From Vibrio tapetis subsp. quintayensis (GTDB taxonomy: Bacteria; Pseudomonadota; Gammaproteobacteria; Enterobacterales; Vibrionaceae), in NCBI RefSeq assembly GCF_030409945.1, contig NZ_JAUFQV010000026.1, positions 124,001 through 188,000 on the forward strand: 64,000 nt of DNA. Direction: 5' to 3'. Each line of letters begins with the position of its first letter. The first letter of the stretch is position 1. The notes under the pieces were generated by a model that worked only from the letters and a program-made list of their open reading frames with translations, was not told where the DNA came from and ran no database searches. Below are positions 16,451-24,836 of this stretch, in pieces. The position numbers were made by a program, and so were the translations under genes.

Positions 16451-17689
16451 TTATGCCCTACGTTGTTTAAACGTATGCCAACCCGCACTTAGGATGGTTT
16501 TTATTACCACGCCAAGCGGGCTCAAGTTTGGCTTGGCATTTTTACCTGCGGCAATACGCCACATTTGGTGTTCGTACCATACCAGCCCAACCATAGCCAT
16601 TTTATCGAGCGCTGGTTTACCTGTGGTCGGTTCGCTCAGTGGCATGCCATAATCTGGGTTTTCAATTAATTTATTGGGGAAGTCGGGGTCGACAGCCATG
16701 GTTCGAGCAATGCCAACAAAATCAGTGGCTGATGAATTTAAGGCGTCATTCATCGCTGGGGCCGTTCGAAAACCACCGGTTACGACCAGTGGTGTGTTCA
16801 CCAGTTTTCTTACCTTTACCATGTAATCTAGAAAATAGGCTTCACGTTTTATGGTGCTTGCCTTAACCGATTTATTTTTAGCCCCCATCATCGACGGGCT
16901 TTCGTAGGTTCCACCTGATATTTCGATTAAGTCTATACCATCGTCACTCAATACCTGCACAACCTGCATCGACTCTTCCTCAGTAAAGCCGCCTTTCATG
17001 AAGTCGGCGCTGTTGAGCTTAATTCCAACAGGGAAGTTATCGCCTACTTCATTGCGAATGGCCCGATATACTTCTCGTACAAATCGAAGTCGATTCTCCA
17101 GTGAACCGCCCCATTTATCGTCTCGTTGGTTGTGCCTTGTGGATAAAAACTGGCTGATAAGATAGCCGTGAGCACCATGAATTTGTACGCCGGTAAAGCC
17201 GGCTTGTTTCGCTAGTTTAGCGCTGGTGGCAAACTTACCAATCACTTGATGGATTTCGCTTTCAGTCAGAGCTCGTGGGGTATTGAAGCCCTTTTCTAGC
17301 CCGCGACCCAAGGAAATGGCGGATGGTGCGACGGGTTCATCGCACAAAAACTTAGGGATTTGTTTTCCTGGGTGGTTAAGCTGTACCCAAATTTGCGCAC
17401 CATTTTTCTTACCTGCGTCAGCCCACTGGCTAAATAACGCTAAGTCACTTTCTTCATCCAATACCACATTGTTTGGTTCGCCAAGAGCACTTCTTTCCAC
17501 CATTACGTTACCGGTAATCGATAGCCCAATGCCTCCTTTGGCCCAGCGTTGGTATAGGGTGGCTAAGCCAGGAGTAGGATTATGTTGTTTATCCGCAAGT
17601 TGCTCGCTCATTGCCGACTTAAACAGACGATTTTTAATCACTTGGCCATTAGTTAGGGAGAACGGTTCACTGAGGTTGATTGAATTCAT
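16451..17689 (-). CDS. NADH:flavin oxidoreductase (old yellow enzyme family)
   Basis: FMN-dependent TIM-barrel ene-reductase of about 412 residues from the ATG at 17689 (MNSINLSEPF). An in-frame TTG at 17809 would add 40 residues and overlap the upstream gene's stop, but the family domain begins at the internal Met (NGQVIKNRLFKSAMSEQ). Visible family features: WVQLNHPGKQ, GFTGVQIHGAHGYLISQFLS (substrate-binding HxxH-type and the barrel), GSLENRLRFVREV and GIARTMAVDP. The natural substrate is not predictable; activated alkenes are usual. It follows the YdeI-like gene on the same strand. Confidence 0.88.
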   Translation of the reverse strand: MNSINLSEPFSLTNGQVIKNRLFKSAMSEQLADKQHNPTPGLATLYQRWAKGGIGLSITGNVMVERSALGEPNNVVLDEESDLALFSQWADAGKKNGAQIWVQLNHPGKQIPKFLCDEPVAPSAISLGRGLEKGFNTPRALTESEIHQVIGKFATSAKLAKQAGFTGVQIHGAHGYLISQFLSTRHNQRDDKWGGSLENRLRFVREVYRAIRNEVGDNFPVGIKLNSADFMKGGFTEEESMQVVQVLSDDGIDLIEISGGTYESPSMMGAKNKSVKASTIKREAYFLDYMVKVRKLVNTPLVVTGGFRTAPAMNDALNSSATDFVGIARTMAVDPDFPNKLIENPDYGMPLSEPTTGKPALDKMAMVGLVWYEHQMWRIAAGKNAKPNLSPLGVVIKTILSAGWHTFKQRRA

Positions 17690-17805
17690 ATGTGCTCTGG
17701 CAGTTGTAATTATTTTGTAAGGTGGATTCAATATGCCTGATTTTATCGATGATTCCGAGTTTTTAGAGCCAAAGTCTGCAGTAAGTAGCGGATTTTCACT
17801 AACTT

Positions 17806-18384
17806 TCAAATATCTGATTTCTTTCTTAGCATTGGGATTTTCAAGCCCGCTTCAGATGATTCAACCAATATACCCAGCCTTTTGAGTTGGGTTTCTTTTT
17901 TCTTCGCGCTCATAACCCACCAGATTGAGTCGCGTTTGTAGGAGGGGGCTAACTGAATAAAGAATTGCCATGCTTTATCGTTTGCTTTGATCTGGTTTTC
18001 ATACTCCTTGGCAAGCACTATATTCCGTTGTTCTGAACTATAGCCGAGATCATCGGATCTGCTGTTAAAGAGAACCACGCCTTCTGGCCTCATTGCGCCA
18101 AGTTGTATCAGTGCTTTTGCTTTATTAACGTTCACCGCACTCCATACGCTGTTTGTTTTACGTGGAGTAAAGCGAATCTTATAGCTTTCGGAATCAATCG
18201 TTTTTCGTATGCCGTCAATCCAGCCAAAACACAGCGCAACATCAACAGAGTCAGACCAGGTAATACTTTCTCGGTTGGTTCTTTTTTTGTAAAAACCGAC
18301 CCATAATTCAGTGGTGACGTTATGATGATTTTCTAGCCACAGGCCAAATTCTTCTTGGGTTCTGAAAAAAATCAGTTCAGTCAT
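17806..18384 (-). CDS. YdeI/OmpD-associated family protein
   Basis: A 192-residue soluble protein of the YdeI family (PF13376 type). Characteristic pieces are LWVGFYKK, the ITWSDSVDVALCFGWIDG block and IRFTPRKTNSVWSAVN, followed by a basic C-terminal region. The biochemical role of the family is not settled; E. coli relatives are tied to peptide or stress resistance. It lies upstream of the old yellow enzyme gene, probably in the same transcript, though the two are separated by 116 bases if the internal start of the latter is used. Confidence 0.85.
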   Translation of the reverse strand: MTELIFFRTQEEFGLWLENHHNVTTELWVGFYKKRTNRESITWSDSVDVALCFGWIDGIRKTIDSESYKIRFTPRKTNSVWSAVNVNKAKALIQLGAMRPEGVVLFNSRSDDLGYSSEQRNIVLAKEYENQIKANDKAWQFFIQLAPSYKRDSIWWVMSAKKKETQLKRLGILVESSEAGLKIPMLRKKSDI

Positions 18385-18482
18385 TTTCAGTTATTCCTTT
18401 CTAATCGTTTGGTATTTATGCTTCGAATATTGACACTCAGTGTCCCCCTATTTGGCGAGAGGGAGGATGAATCGCTTTGTAG

Positions 18483-19427
18483 TTAGTGTGCGGTTTTTGA
18501 TGTTAGCCATTCTACAATGGCTTGGTTAGTTACTTCTGGCTTTTCTTGCTGGATCCAATGACCACAATCTAGGCTGACTACGTCCACATTAGGCACGAAT
18601 ATCGGTAGCCTTTCTGATGGGGGGATCACATCTCGCTCACCATAGATCATAAGTGTAGGGCATTGAATTACTGGATTAGTATCAGCCAATAAGTGCCAAT
18701 TTCGGTCAAGGTTTCGATACCAATTTATGCTGCCAGTGAAGCCTGATCGATCGAATGCAGAAACAAAAATAGCCAACTCGTCATCGCTCATTATAGGTTC
18801 CCCTGTCGGTTCTCCTGCTTGCGCGAGGTTGATCATCACCATACCTTGCTCTGGTTCTTGTTGAGCTTGGTTTTTCCGGTAGAGGTTACGGAGAAATTGG
18901 AACGTATTGTGTTCGAATACGGCGTCTGCGACACCGGGTTGTCGATTAAAGTGGACAAAATAGTTGTCGGCGCCAAGAAATTGCTCCATTAATTCAAGCC
19001 AAGGCTCTTCTCCTCTTTCTTGATACGGCAAACTCAGGTTTATCACTTTGTTGATTCGGCTTGGATGAAATAATGCCACCCCCCAAACTACCATTGCCCC
19101 CCAATCGTGACCGATAAACGTGGCATCTTGGTAACCATAATGGTCGAGTAGGCCGACGAGATCGCCAGTCAAATGGACTAAATCATAATCTGTAATATCG
19201 GATGGACATGAGGAGTTTCCATACCCGCGCTGGTTTGGCACGATGACATGGTAACCGGCTTCAACAAGGGCTGGTATTTGATAGCGCCACGAAAAAGCGA
19301 TCTCTGGCCAGCCGTGACAAAGCACGATAGGGTTGCCGGCATTGTGCTGACCTGCTTCGAAAACTTCGAGTGTGACTCCATTAACTGAAATCTGAGTAGG
19401 TAGTGGAAATTTGGTTGGATCAAACAT
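18483..19427 (-). CDS. Alpha/beta hydrolase, epoxide-hydrolase-like
   Basis: A 314-residue alpha/beta hydrolase. LCHGWPEIAFSWRYQ holds the HGWP oxyanion motif, GHDWGAMVVW has the nucleophile Asp at the elbow (H-D-W-G, as in epoxide hydrolases and haloalkane dehalogenases), and DCGHWIQQEKP supplies the catalytic His. This fits soluble epoxide hydrolase. The start has a GGAGACGC ribosome site just upstream. It is divergent, with an 86-base gap, from a WYL-domain regulator that probably controls it. Confidence 0.9.
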   Translation of the reverse strand: MFDPTKFPLPTQISVNGVTLEVFEAGQHNAGNPIVLCHGWPEIAFSWRYQIPALVEAGYHVIVPNQRGYGNSSCPSDITDYDLVHLTGDLVGLLDHYGYQDATFIGHDWGAMVVWGVALFHPSRINKVINLSLPYQERGEEPWLELMEQFLGADNYFVHFNRQPGVADAVFEHNTFQFLRNLYRKNQAQQEPEQGMVMINLAQAGEPTGEPIMSDDELAIFVSAFDRSGFTGSINWYRNLDRNWHLLADTNPVIQCPTLMIYGERDVIPPSERLPIFVPNVDVVSLDCGHWIQQEKPEVTNQAIVEWLTSKTAH

Positions 19428-19489
19428 TTTGCGTCTCCTTACTGACGTTGACGACTAATTTATATATCGTAATGGTGACAAATACTGGC

Positions 19490-19502
19490 ACCTTTGAAAG
19501 GT
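19490..19502. promoter_or_regulatory. Small palindrome between hydrolase and WYL regulator
   Basis: ACCTTTGAAAGGT is a 6-1-6 palindrome just before the regulator's start codon and upstream of the divergent hydrolase. It could be an operator for the regulator, but it also supplies the regulator's AAAGG ribosome-binding sequence, so its role is ambiguous. Confidence 0.35.
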
Positions 19503-19513
19503 AATCTGACAAA

Positions 19514-20233
19514 ATGAATATTCGCCTACGCCAAGACGCCATCGTACGCAGCCTCCGCAGGAACGGGACTTCAACCGTTGCCGAGTTAGCCCAAGAGATT
19601 GGTGCATCCAGACGAACGGTACTACGCGATCTCAGTGCATTGCGTGATGAGGGCTTTGTTATTCACTCTGAATCTGGTCGAGGAGGCGGGGTGCAACTTG
19701 ACCCTCGTTCTGTTCAAACTACGGTTAAGTTGTCGGTAGCGGAAGTCTTTGCTCTGCTGATCAGTGTTGCTTCAATGGCTGCCATTGGTGGTATTCCGTT
19801 TGCGGGGCTTGCTGATGTTGCGCTGGCTAAAATAGAAAAAGCGCTACCGGCCGACAAACTGCATGACTTGCGTCGCCTATTGGGCTGCTTATTTGTCAGT
19901 AAACTGGCTTCGCAGGTGGATATCTCAGGGATGGGAGAAATGGATGAAGCACTATTGCCAGCTTTTGAAACTGCGTTTTTGCAACAGCTACATCTTCGTT
20001 TTCAATATTGCGATGCCAAAGGAGCGATGACTCAACGATATGTCGAACCTCAAGCGATGTTGATCTTGCCACCCTTATGGTATTTGGTGGCGTGGGATCC
20101 GGAGCGCAACGATTTTCGTCATTTTAGAATGGATCGGATAAGTGACCCTGAATGCGTGCAAGGGGCGGTTTTTTTACGCCGCCATGTGCCGTTTGAAGAT
20201 CATGTCTCTCCAGTGCGCAACCTTGCACGATGA
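19514..20233 (+). CDS. YafY-type HTH-WYL transcriptional regulator
   Basis: A 239-residue regulator. An N-terminal DeoR/HTH_11-like winged helix (about 5-60; TVAELAQEIGASRRTVLRDLSAL) is followed by a WYL domain (about 140-225) containing the family triad in LPPLWYLVAWD and the RHFRMDRI strand. WYL domains sense nucleotides or other small ligands. It is divergent from the epoxide-hydrolase-like gene, its most likely target. It converges on the GH4 gene with only about 30 bases between stops, leaving little room for a terminator. Confidence 0.88.
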   Translation: MNIRLRQDAIVRSLRRNGTSTVAELAQEIGASRRTVLRDLSALRDEGFVIHSESGRGGGVQLDPRSVQTTVKLSVAEVFALLISVASMAAIGGIPFAGLADVALAKIEKALPADKLHDLRRLLGCLFVSKLASQVDISGMGEMDEALLPAFETAFLQQLHLRFQYCDAKGAMTQRYVEPQAMLILPPLWYLVAWDPERNDFRHFRMDRISDPECVQGAVFLRRHVPFEDHVSPVRNLAR

Positions 20234-20265
20234 TCTATTTCAACTACGTGATGATGCAATCTCGG

Positions 20266-21579
20266 TTAACGAAATTGAGGCATGTAGTCTAGGTTTGCTT
20301 CAATGGTTTCTTCTAGTGCTCTCTCTAGAACGGTACCTGTTGTAACCAGTGGATTTAAAATCAATGCCCGATGGGCAGCATTGCGATCGCCCATGACGGC
20401 CGCCTCCACTGTAAGTGATTCAAACTCTTTCATTAATTGAATCAGGCGCAGAGTGTCGGATGGGAAAGGCGCTACGTTTAATGGAACAGGGCCGGCTTTG
20501 GTGATCATACAGCTTACTTCTACGGCGCAGTCGTCAGGTAAGCCATTAATGGCACCATTATTATGGGTGTTTACGTGCATGATGGTACGTTTGTCATTGA
20601 ATATAGAACTCATCAATTCGCAGGCGGCTTCTGAGTAATATTGGCCACCACGCTTTTCTAACTCTTTTGGTTTTTCATTTAATTCTGGATTGCTGTAGAT
20701 ATCAAATAGACGCTTCTCCATCGCTTTAACGACTTCACCGCGAGTGCCTTCGCTGCTGGCTTCTTCTTGTTCTTGAGCCAGAATGTCTTCGGCGCTGTAG
20801 TAGTAACGAAGATAAGCGCACGGGATCATGCCCATGTTGCGAAGCAACTCCGCTGGCCATTCGAACGGTGGGATGTTTTGTGGCACTAATGGGTCATTAC
20901 CCGATAAAATTTCCTCCATCACTTCTTGCAGCTTATCTCGGCCGTCGTGCAAGATCTGGCGAGCCCAAATAAAGTGATTTAACCCCGCCACTTGTAATAC
21001 AAAGTCTTGTTCGTTGGTATTCAGCATTTTCGCAATGCCTTTTTGCATGATGACAGGAACATTACACAACCCGACGGTTTTCACTTTGCTATGCTTCAAT
21101 ATGGCTTCAGTCACCATGCCTGATGGGTTGGTGAAGTTCAACAGCCATGCCTCTGGGCACAACTCTTCCATCTCTTTCGCTATCTCTAGCGCGATGGGGA
21201 TCGTGCGACAAGCGTTAGCAAACCCACCAAGCCCATTGGTTTCTTGGCCTATCATCCCGTATTTAAGCGAGATGCGCTCATCGCGTATTCGGCCTTCCAA
21301 GCAACCGGCTCGGAATTGAGAACAAACAAAGTCTGCCCCCTTAAGTGCAGGAGCACGGTCTAAAGTGACGTGTACGTCAATGTGCGACAGGTTGTTTTTA
21401 GCCAGCATGCGTCGCGTTAAGTCGGCAATGATGTTTACTTTTTCAGCGCCATCTTGGATATCAACCAACCAAAGTTCACCAATAGGCAACTCGTAACTTC
21501 GTTTGATTAAGCCTTCAATGAGTTCTGGCGTGTAGCTGGATCCTGCCCCAATAATGGTAATTTTGAGATTATTATTCAT
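20266..21579 (-). CDS. 6-phospho-glucosidase, glycoside hydrolase family 4
   Basis: A 437-residue NAD(+)- and Mn(2+)-dependent GH4 enzyme that hydrolyses phosphorylated disaccharides by an oxidation-elimination mechanism. Visible: N-terminal dinucleotide fold ITIIGAGSSYTPELIEG, the family block FRAGCLEGRIRDERI, GLCNVP with the metal-ligand Cys, and GLNHFIWARQ with the metal-ligand His. It resembles LicH/CelF/ChbF 6-phospho-beta-glucosidases more than MelA. No PTS or transporter gene is adjacent, so the sugar must enter by a system encoded elsewhere. A LysR-type gene is divergent with a 112-base gap. Confidence 0.9.
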   Translation of the reverse strand: MNNNLKITIIGAGSSYTPELIEGLIKRSYELPIGELWLVDIQDGAEKVNIIADLTRRMLAKNNLSHIDVHVTLDRAPALKGADFVCSQFRAGCLEGRIRDERISLKYGMIGQETNGLGGFANACRTIPIALEIAKEMEELCPEAWLLNFTNPSGMVTEAILKHSKVKTVGLCNVPVIMQKGIAKMLNTNEQDFVLQVAGLNHFIWARQILHDGRDKLQEVMEEILSGNDPLVPQNIPPFEWPAELLRNMGMIPCAYLRYYYSAEDILAQEQEEASSEGTRGEVVKAMEKRLFDIYSNPELNEKPKELEKRGGQYYSEAACELMSSIFNDKRTIMHVNTHNNGAINGLPDDCAVEVSCMITKAGPVPLNVAPFPSDTLRLIQLMKEFESLTVEAAVMGDRNAAHRALILNPLVTTGTVLERALEETIEANLDYMPQFR

Positions 21580-21622
21580 TGTGATGTTTCTCGTTATGGA
21601 TAAGTAACATTGATTAAAAATG

Positions 21623-21647
21623 ATTGGTGTTGGCTATACAAACCAAT
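21623..21647. promoter_or_regulatory. Inverted repeat in the GH4/LysR intergenic region
   Basis: ATTGGT (21623-21628) and ACCAAT (21642-21647) are perfect inverted arms around 13 bases, a T-N11-A-like geometry suited to a LysR-type regulator. It lies between the divergent GH4 gene and the LysR gene. Confidence 0.45.
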
Positions 21648-21691
21648 TAAACCTTGCTATGAATTAGCACTGCTAATGTATGGGGTGAGTT

Positions 21692-22606
21692 ATGGATCGA
21701 AAGCAACAGATGTTGTCTAACATGTACACTTTTGCGATTGCCGGTAAGTTTCTGAGTTTTACTAAAGCGGCAGAAGAGTTGTTTATTACTCAGGGGGCGG
21801 TCAGCCAGCGAATAAAATCATTAGAGGAGCAATTAGGTTTTAGCTTATTTGTCCGTATGACGCGGCGGCTAGATCTAACGAAAGAGGGAGAACGGTTGCT
21901 ACATGCGTTGAACCACTCTTTTGACGTTATATTCTCGGAACTGGAAGAGATAAAATTCAATGAACTGCGTGGAGAGCTTTATATTGGCGCAGCCCCAACG
22001 TTTGCTCAAAGCTGGTTATTACCCAAACTGGCAGACTTTCAACGCTTGTATCCTCACCTCAATGTTAAGCTTAGAGTCAAAGCCAGCCGTTTGGATTTTC
22101 AACACGAACCCGTCGACATTGCCATCTATTATAGCGACAGCGATCACCCAGGCTTTTATCACCGAAGATTGTTTGATGAGCAGCTTGTGCCCGTGTGCAG
22201 CCCCGAGTATTTTGACACGCACTTTGCTGGTGGCAGAAGTTTTGCCGCGCAATTGACGTCTGCAACGTTTATTCACTGTACTGAATCGCTAGAAGCAAGT
22301 GACCCTAATCTTGAATGGAAAATATGGTTAGAAAATCAGACAGAAGAGGCCTTTAAGCCTTTAAACGTTATGGACAGAACCTATTTATTTAATCACTCAG
22401 ACATGGCGATGACTGCGGCTAAAAACGGCATGGGAATCGGTATCGCACGGGAGTCTTTAGTACGCAGCAGTATCGCTAACGGTGAGTTAGTCGCCCCATT
22501 TGAGCGAGTCGATTCTGGCCGAGGTTATGATTTGATTTGTTTAAACGATCAGCAGCACAGGCCCAAAATAGCGGCGTTTATAGAGTGGCTTGAAACACAG
22601 CTGTGA
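21692..22606 (+). CDS. LysR-family transcriptional regulator (GcvA-like)
   Basis: A 304-residue LTTR. The N-terminal winged helix is clear (FTKAAEELFITQGAVSQRIKSLEEQLG, about 23-50), and the C-terminal periplasmic-binding-like effector domain spans about 92-300 (LYIGAAPTFAQSWLLPKL, VDIAIYYSD, GMGIGIARESLV). It resembles GcvA/AmpR-type regulators. Divergent position and an intergenic inverted repeat point to control of the GH4 glucosidase gene. It converges with the next AraC-type gene with a 30-base gap. Confidence 0.9.
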   Translation: MDRKQQMLSNMYTFAIAGKFLSFTKAAEELFITQGAVSQRIKSLEEQLGFSLFVRMTRRLDLTKEGERLLHALNHSFDVIFSELEEIKFNELRGELYIGAAPTFAQSWLLPKLADFQRLYPHLNVKLRVKASRLDFQHEPVDIAIYYSDSDHPGFYHRRLFDEQLVPVCSPEYFDTHFAGGRSFAAQLTSATFIHCTESLEASDPNLEWKIWLENQTEEAFKPLNVMDRTYLFNHSDMAMTAAKNGMGIGIARESLVRSSIANGELVAPFERVDSGRGYDLICLNDQQHRPKIAAFIEWLETQL

Positions 22607-22636
22607 AGGTCAGGCTCCTGAACATAGGCGTCAACA

Positions 22637-23707
22637 TCATTCCATGTGATCCGCTTTATTTTTTCGGAATTCACTGGGAGTCATATTGGTCATTCTCAAA
22701 AACTCGCGGTTAAAATTGGATTTGGTCTGAAAACCTGAATTCATGAAGATCTGGGTAATGGTGTCTTGAGAGGTGAGCAAAGAATGTTTGGCGTGATTAA
22801 TACGATATTCATTGATGAGCTTGGAAATATTTTGCTCATGGACTTGATTGACGGCAATCGAAATTTGCTTGGCAGGCACGCCTAATTTACGCGTTAACTT
22901 AGAAAGAGTGAGCTCAGGATCAAGATATAGGGAGTCTTGGCGAATTCTCTGATCTAGTATGGCGGCAATTTCATGAGCTCGTTCATTAGTCATTGTGGTG
23001 GGGTGGACTGGCTCCTCATTTTTGATGTCGTTTTTGTGTGATTGTGGTTCCTCTGCCACAGGCGTATTGATACCAGCGACCACTACAGCCAATGATAAAA
23101 CCGGCAAAAGAACTAAGTGCGCTGTCGTGAGAATATAGAGGGAAAACGCTCCTTGGTTGAATGTGAAATCCCACGACATGAACGTATCGACAAACGCTGA
23201 GAAAATCAGCATCCACCCAGCAACACTTTCTGCTTTCTTTACACCCTCCCAGTTTCCAAGCGAAACATTAATTAACACCGTTTCTTTGGATGAAAAGCGA
23301 ATAAGCGCTACTCCGTAACCAACGTAAATCAGGGTTAATATTTCATCTAACGGAAGAGTTAACCAAGGTTGAGTTGTCGCGCTAATAACGACGAATAGAG
23401 GTGCAATAAAGTGCTTAAATGGTAAGAAGCCTTGCCCCTGGCTTGCATGAGCAAACGTATACCAAGCAGCAATTGGAATGGTGGAAGCCAGAATAGGCTG
23501 CGCAATTGCGAAGGCGTCTATATTTAATGTCCATCTTAGGCCGACCATGGCCGTTGTTGATGCACACAACCCTAAAAACAAACATACCGTTTTCGCTCGA
23601 TCTTCGTAACGAAAATACAAAGTAATGGCTAACAGAGCCAGTAGCATTGAGACAACAAAAGGAACCGGTATAGCCAACATAGAGAAATCTGCTTGTTGTG
23701 AAACCAA
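22637..23707 (-). CDS. Membrane-anchored AraC-type transcriptional regulator
   Basis: A 356-residue protein. The N-terminal about 215 residues form some seven hydrophobic segments (for example VPFVVSMLLALLAITLYF, LYILTTAHLVLLPVLSLAVV), a polar linker follows, then a C-terminal AraC HTH (about 255-352; LTRKLGVPAKQISIAVNQ, QTKSNFNREFLRMTNMTPSEFRK). It is therefore a one-component membrane regulator rather than a soluble sugar sensor. It faces the DUF805 operon, whose promoter carries a pair of 13-bp direct repeats 22 bp apart, the geometry AraC proteins prefer. The ligand or signal is unknown. Confidence 0.85.
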   Translation of the reverse strand: MVSQQADFSMLAIPVPFVVSMLLALLAITLYFRYEDRAKTVCLFLGLCASTTAMVGLRWTLNIDAFAIAQPILASTIPIAAWYTFAHASQGQGFLPFKHFIAPLFVVISATTQPWLTLPLDEILTLIYVGYGVALIRFSSKETVLINVSLGNWEGVKKAESVAGWMLIFSAFVDTFMSWDFTFNQGAFSLYILTTAHLVLLPVLSLAVVVAGINTPVAEEPQSHKNDIKNEEPVHPTTMTNERAHEIAAILDQRIRQDSLYLDPELTLSKLTRKLGVPAKQISIAVNQVHEQNISKLINEYRINHAKHSLLTSQDTITQIFMNSGFQTKSNFNREFLRMTNMTPSEFRKNKADHME

Positions 23708-23773
23708 GGGGAAATTGAAGTATCAGCTTAACGTTTTGCAGCGATACAAAAAAGCACCAATCGAACAAATACG

Positions 23774-23808
23774 GGTATCAGGACGTCCTAAAACAGGTAT
23801 TAGGACGT
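23774..23808 (+). promoter_or_regulatory. Two direct repeats at AraC-like spacing before the DUF805 operon
   Basis: GGTATCAGGACGT (23774-23786) and GGTATTAGGACGT (23796-23808) differ at one position and start 22 bp apart, two helical turns. The second abuts a poor -35 (TTATTG, 23808-23813) that is 17 bases from TATTAG. This is the layout of a class II AraC-activated promoter. The divergent membrane AraC regulator is the obvious candidate. Confidence 0.6.
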
Positions 23809-23863
23809 TATTGGCTCTGGCTTACACCAATATTAGGTTCACCAACTTAAATGGAGACTCCTA

Positions 23864-24220
23864 ATGAAGATACATGATTTTTGGATTGGTTACCTAAGCG
23901 GATGGCGACACTGTTTCGATTTTTCAGGGCGAGCCTATAGGCACGAGTTTTGGATGTTTATGGCCGTGCACTTCGCCATAAGCTTACTACTCATCATCTT
24001 GGATGTGGTGGTACTGCCAGGTGGTTTTTTGGATCTGTCTTATAGCATCATCAGCTTATTCCCTATGCTGGCGTTTATTGTTCGTCGCTTGCATGATGCC
24101 GGTCATTCAGGCTGGTGGGGTTGGGTATTCTTGCTGCCGATTATCGGGCCGTTCTGGTTAATTTATTTGTTATGTAAACATAGCGAAGGTGCCATGATTG
24201 AGGGGAATTACTCATGTTGA
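23864..24220 (+). CDS. DUF805 inner-membrane protein
   Basis: A 118-residue protein of the DUF805 family (YhaH/YhaI-like). It has the usual FSGRAYRHEFW N-terminal motif, three or four hydrophobic segments, and the RRLHDAGHSGWWGW motif. The function of the family is unknown. The start is supported by GGAGACTCCTA upstream. It overlaps the next gene by 7 bases and follows a promoter with AraC-type direct repeats. Confidence 0.9.
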   Translation: MKIHDFWIGYLSGWRHCFDFSGRAYRHEFWMFMAVHFAISLLLIILDVVVLPGGFLDLSYSIISLFPMLAFIVRRLHDAGHSGWWGWVFLLPIIGPFWLIYLLCKHSEGAMIEGNYSC

Positions 24221-24714
24221 AATCGCTTGTTTTAAAAACATTAGCTGTAACGCTCACAATGGCGAGTTACTTGTCATTGGCACAGAACATTCAAGCCGAT
24301 CTTCAGTCTCAGAAAATCGTCGGTATTTTGGTTGTAAAACACATGACAGAAGGGCGTCTCATGTGGTTAAAAGGCCGGGTAGGCGAAGGTAAATATACCC
24401 GTATCGACGAGAAGGGTCGACATTGTACCCTCGAAGTGCCTGTCGCGATTGGTGCCTTTTCAGAGGCTCAAATAGGTGTGCGTTCTTCTAATGGAGTCGC
24501 GATCGTGATTACCAATTCCGAGTTAAGCGAAAAGCTGGTCAGCGGCGGCCGAATTAATAGCGCCGACTGGGTCTTTAGCCAAAATGAAGGAGGAAGGAAT
24601 TCGGATGGTTACGTTTTAAGTGGGCTAGAGCCGAGTGAAGGGTTTGTGCTTAATTCAAGAAGGCGTTGGGTCTCTTGGTTGTTAGACGATAAGCAGAGTG
24701 AAGTGTGCTTATAA
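24214..24714 (+). CDS. Exported protein of unknown function
   Basis: A 166-residue protein that I do not recognise. The N-terminus (MLKSLVLKTLAVTLTMASYLSLA) looks like a signal peptide, so it is likely periplasmic or secreted. Two Cys are present (one in RHCTLEVPVAIG and one near the C-terminus in SEVCL), which could form a disulfide. It overlaps the DUF805 gene by 7 bases, so the two are probably co-translated and may act together at the envelope. A strong hairpin ends the transcript. Confidence 0.65.
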   Translation: MLKSLVLKTLAVTLTMASYLSLAQNIQADLQSQKIVGILVVKHMTEGRLMWLKGRVGEGKYTRIDEKGRHCTLEVPVAIGAFSEAQIGVRSSNGVAIVITNSELSEKLVSGGRINSADWVFSQNEGGRNSDGYVLSGLEPSEGFVLNSRRRWVSWLLDDKQSEVCL

Positions 24715-24764
24715 CATAACCCTGTGAACAGTCGTATTCGATATGATGCCTGAATTAAGAAATA

Positions 24765-24812
24765 GAAAAGCCAACGATTGGAGTTCAGTTCACTGAGTTG
24801 GCTTTTCTTCCT
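24765..24812. terminator. Bidirectional terminator between convergent genes
   Basis: An 11-bp perfect stem (24765-24775, GAAAAGCCAAC, with 24797-24807) between the convergent exported-protein gene and the glycosidase-like gene. A/T-rich runs flank both sides, so it can end both transcripts. Confidence 0.75.
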
Positions 24813-24836
24813 TTTATTATGTTCTGCTTTGCGGGG

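Noticed and set aside
17690..17809. N-terminal extension of the old yellow enzyme gene from a TTG at 17809
   Set aside because: The overlap with the previous stop is suggestive of coupling, but the extra 40 residues have no counterpart in the family and the ATG at 17689 begins exactly at the domain.
24198..24392. 64-codon frame overlapping the start of the unknown exported protein
   Set aside because: It overlaps two better-supported frames, has no signal for translation and is composition-driven.
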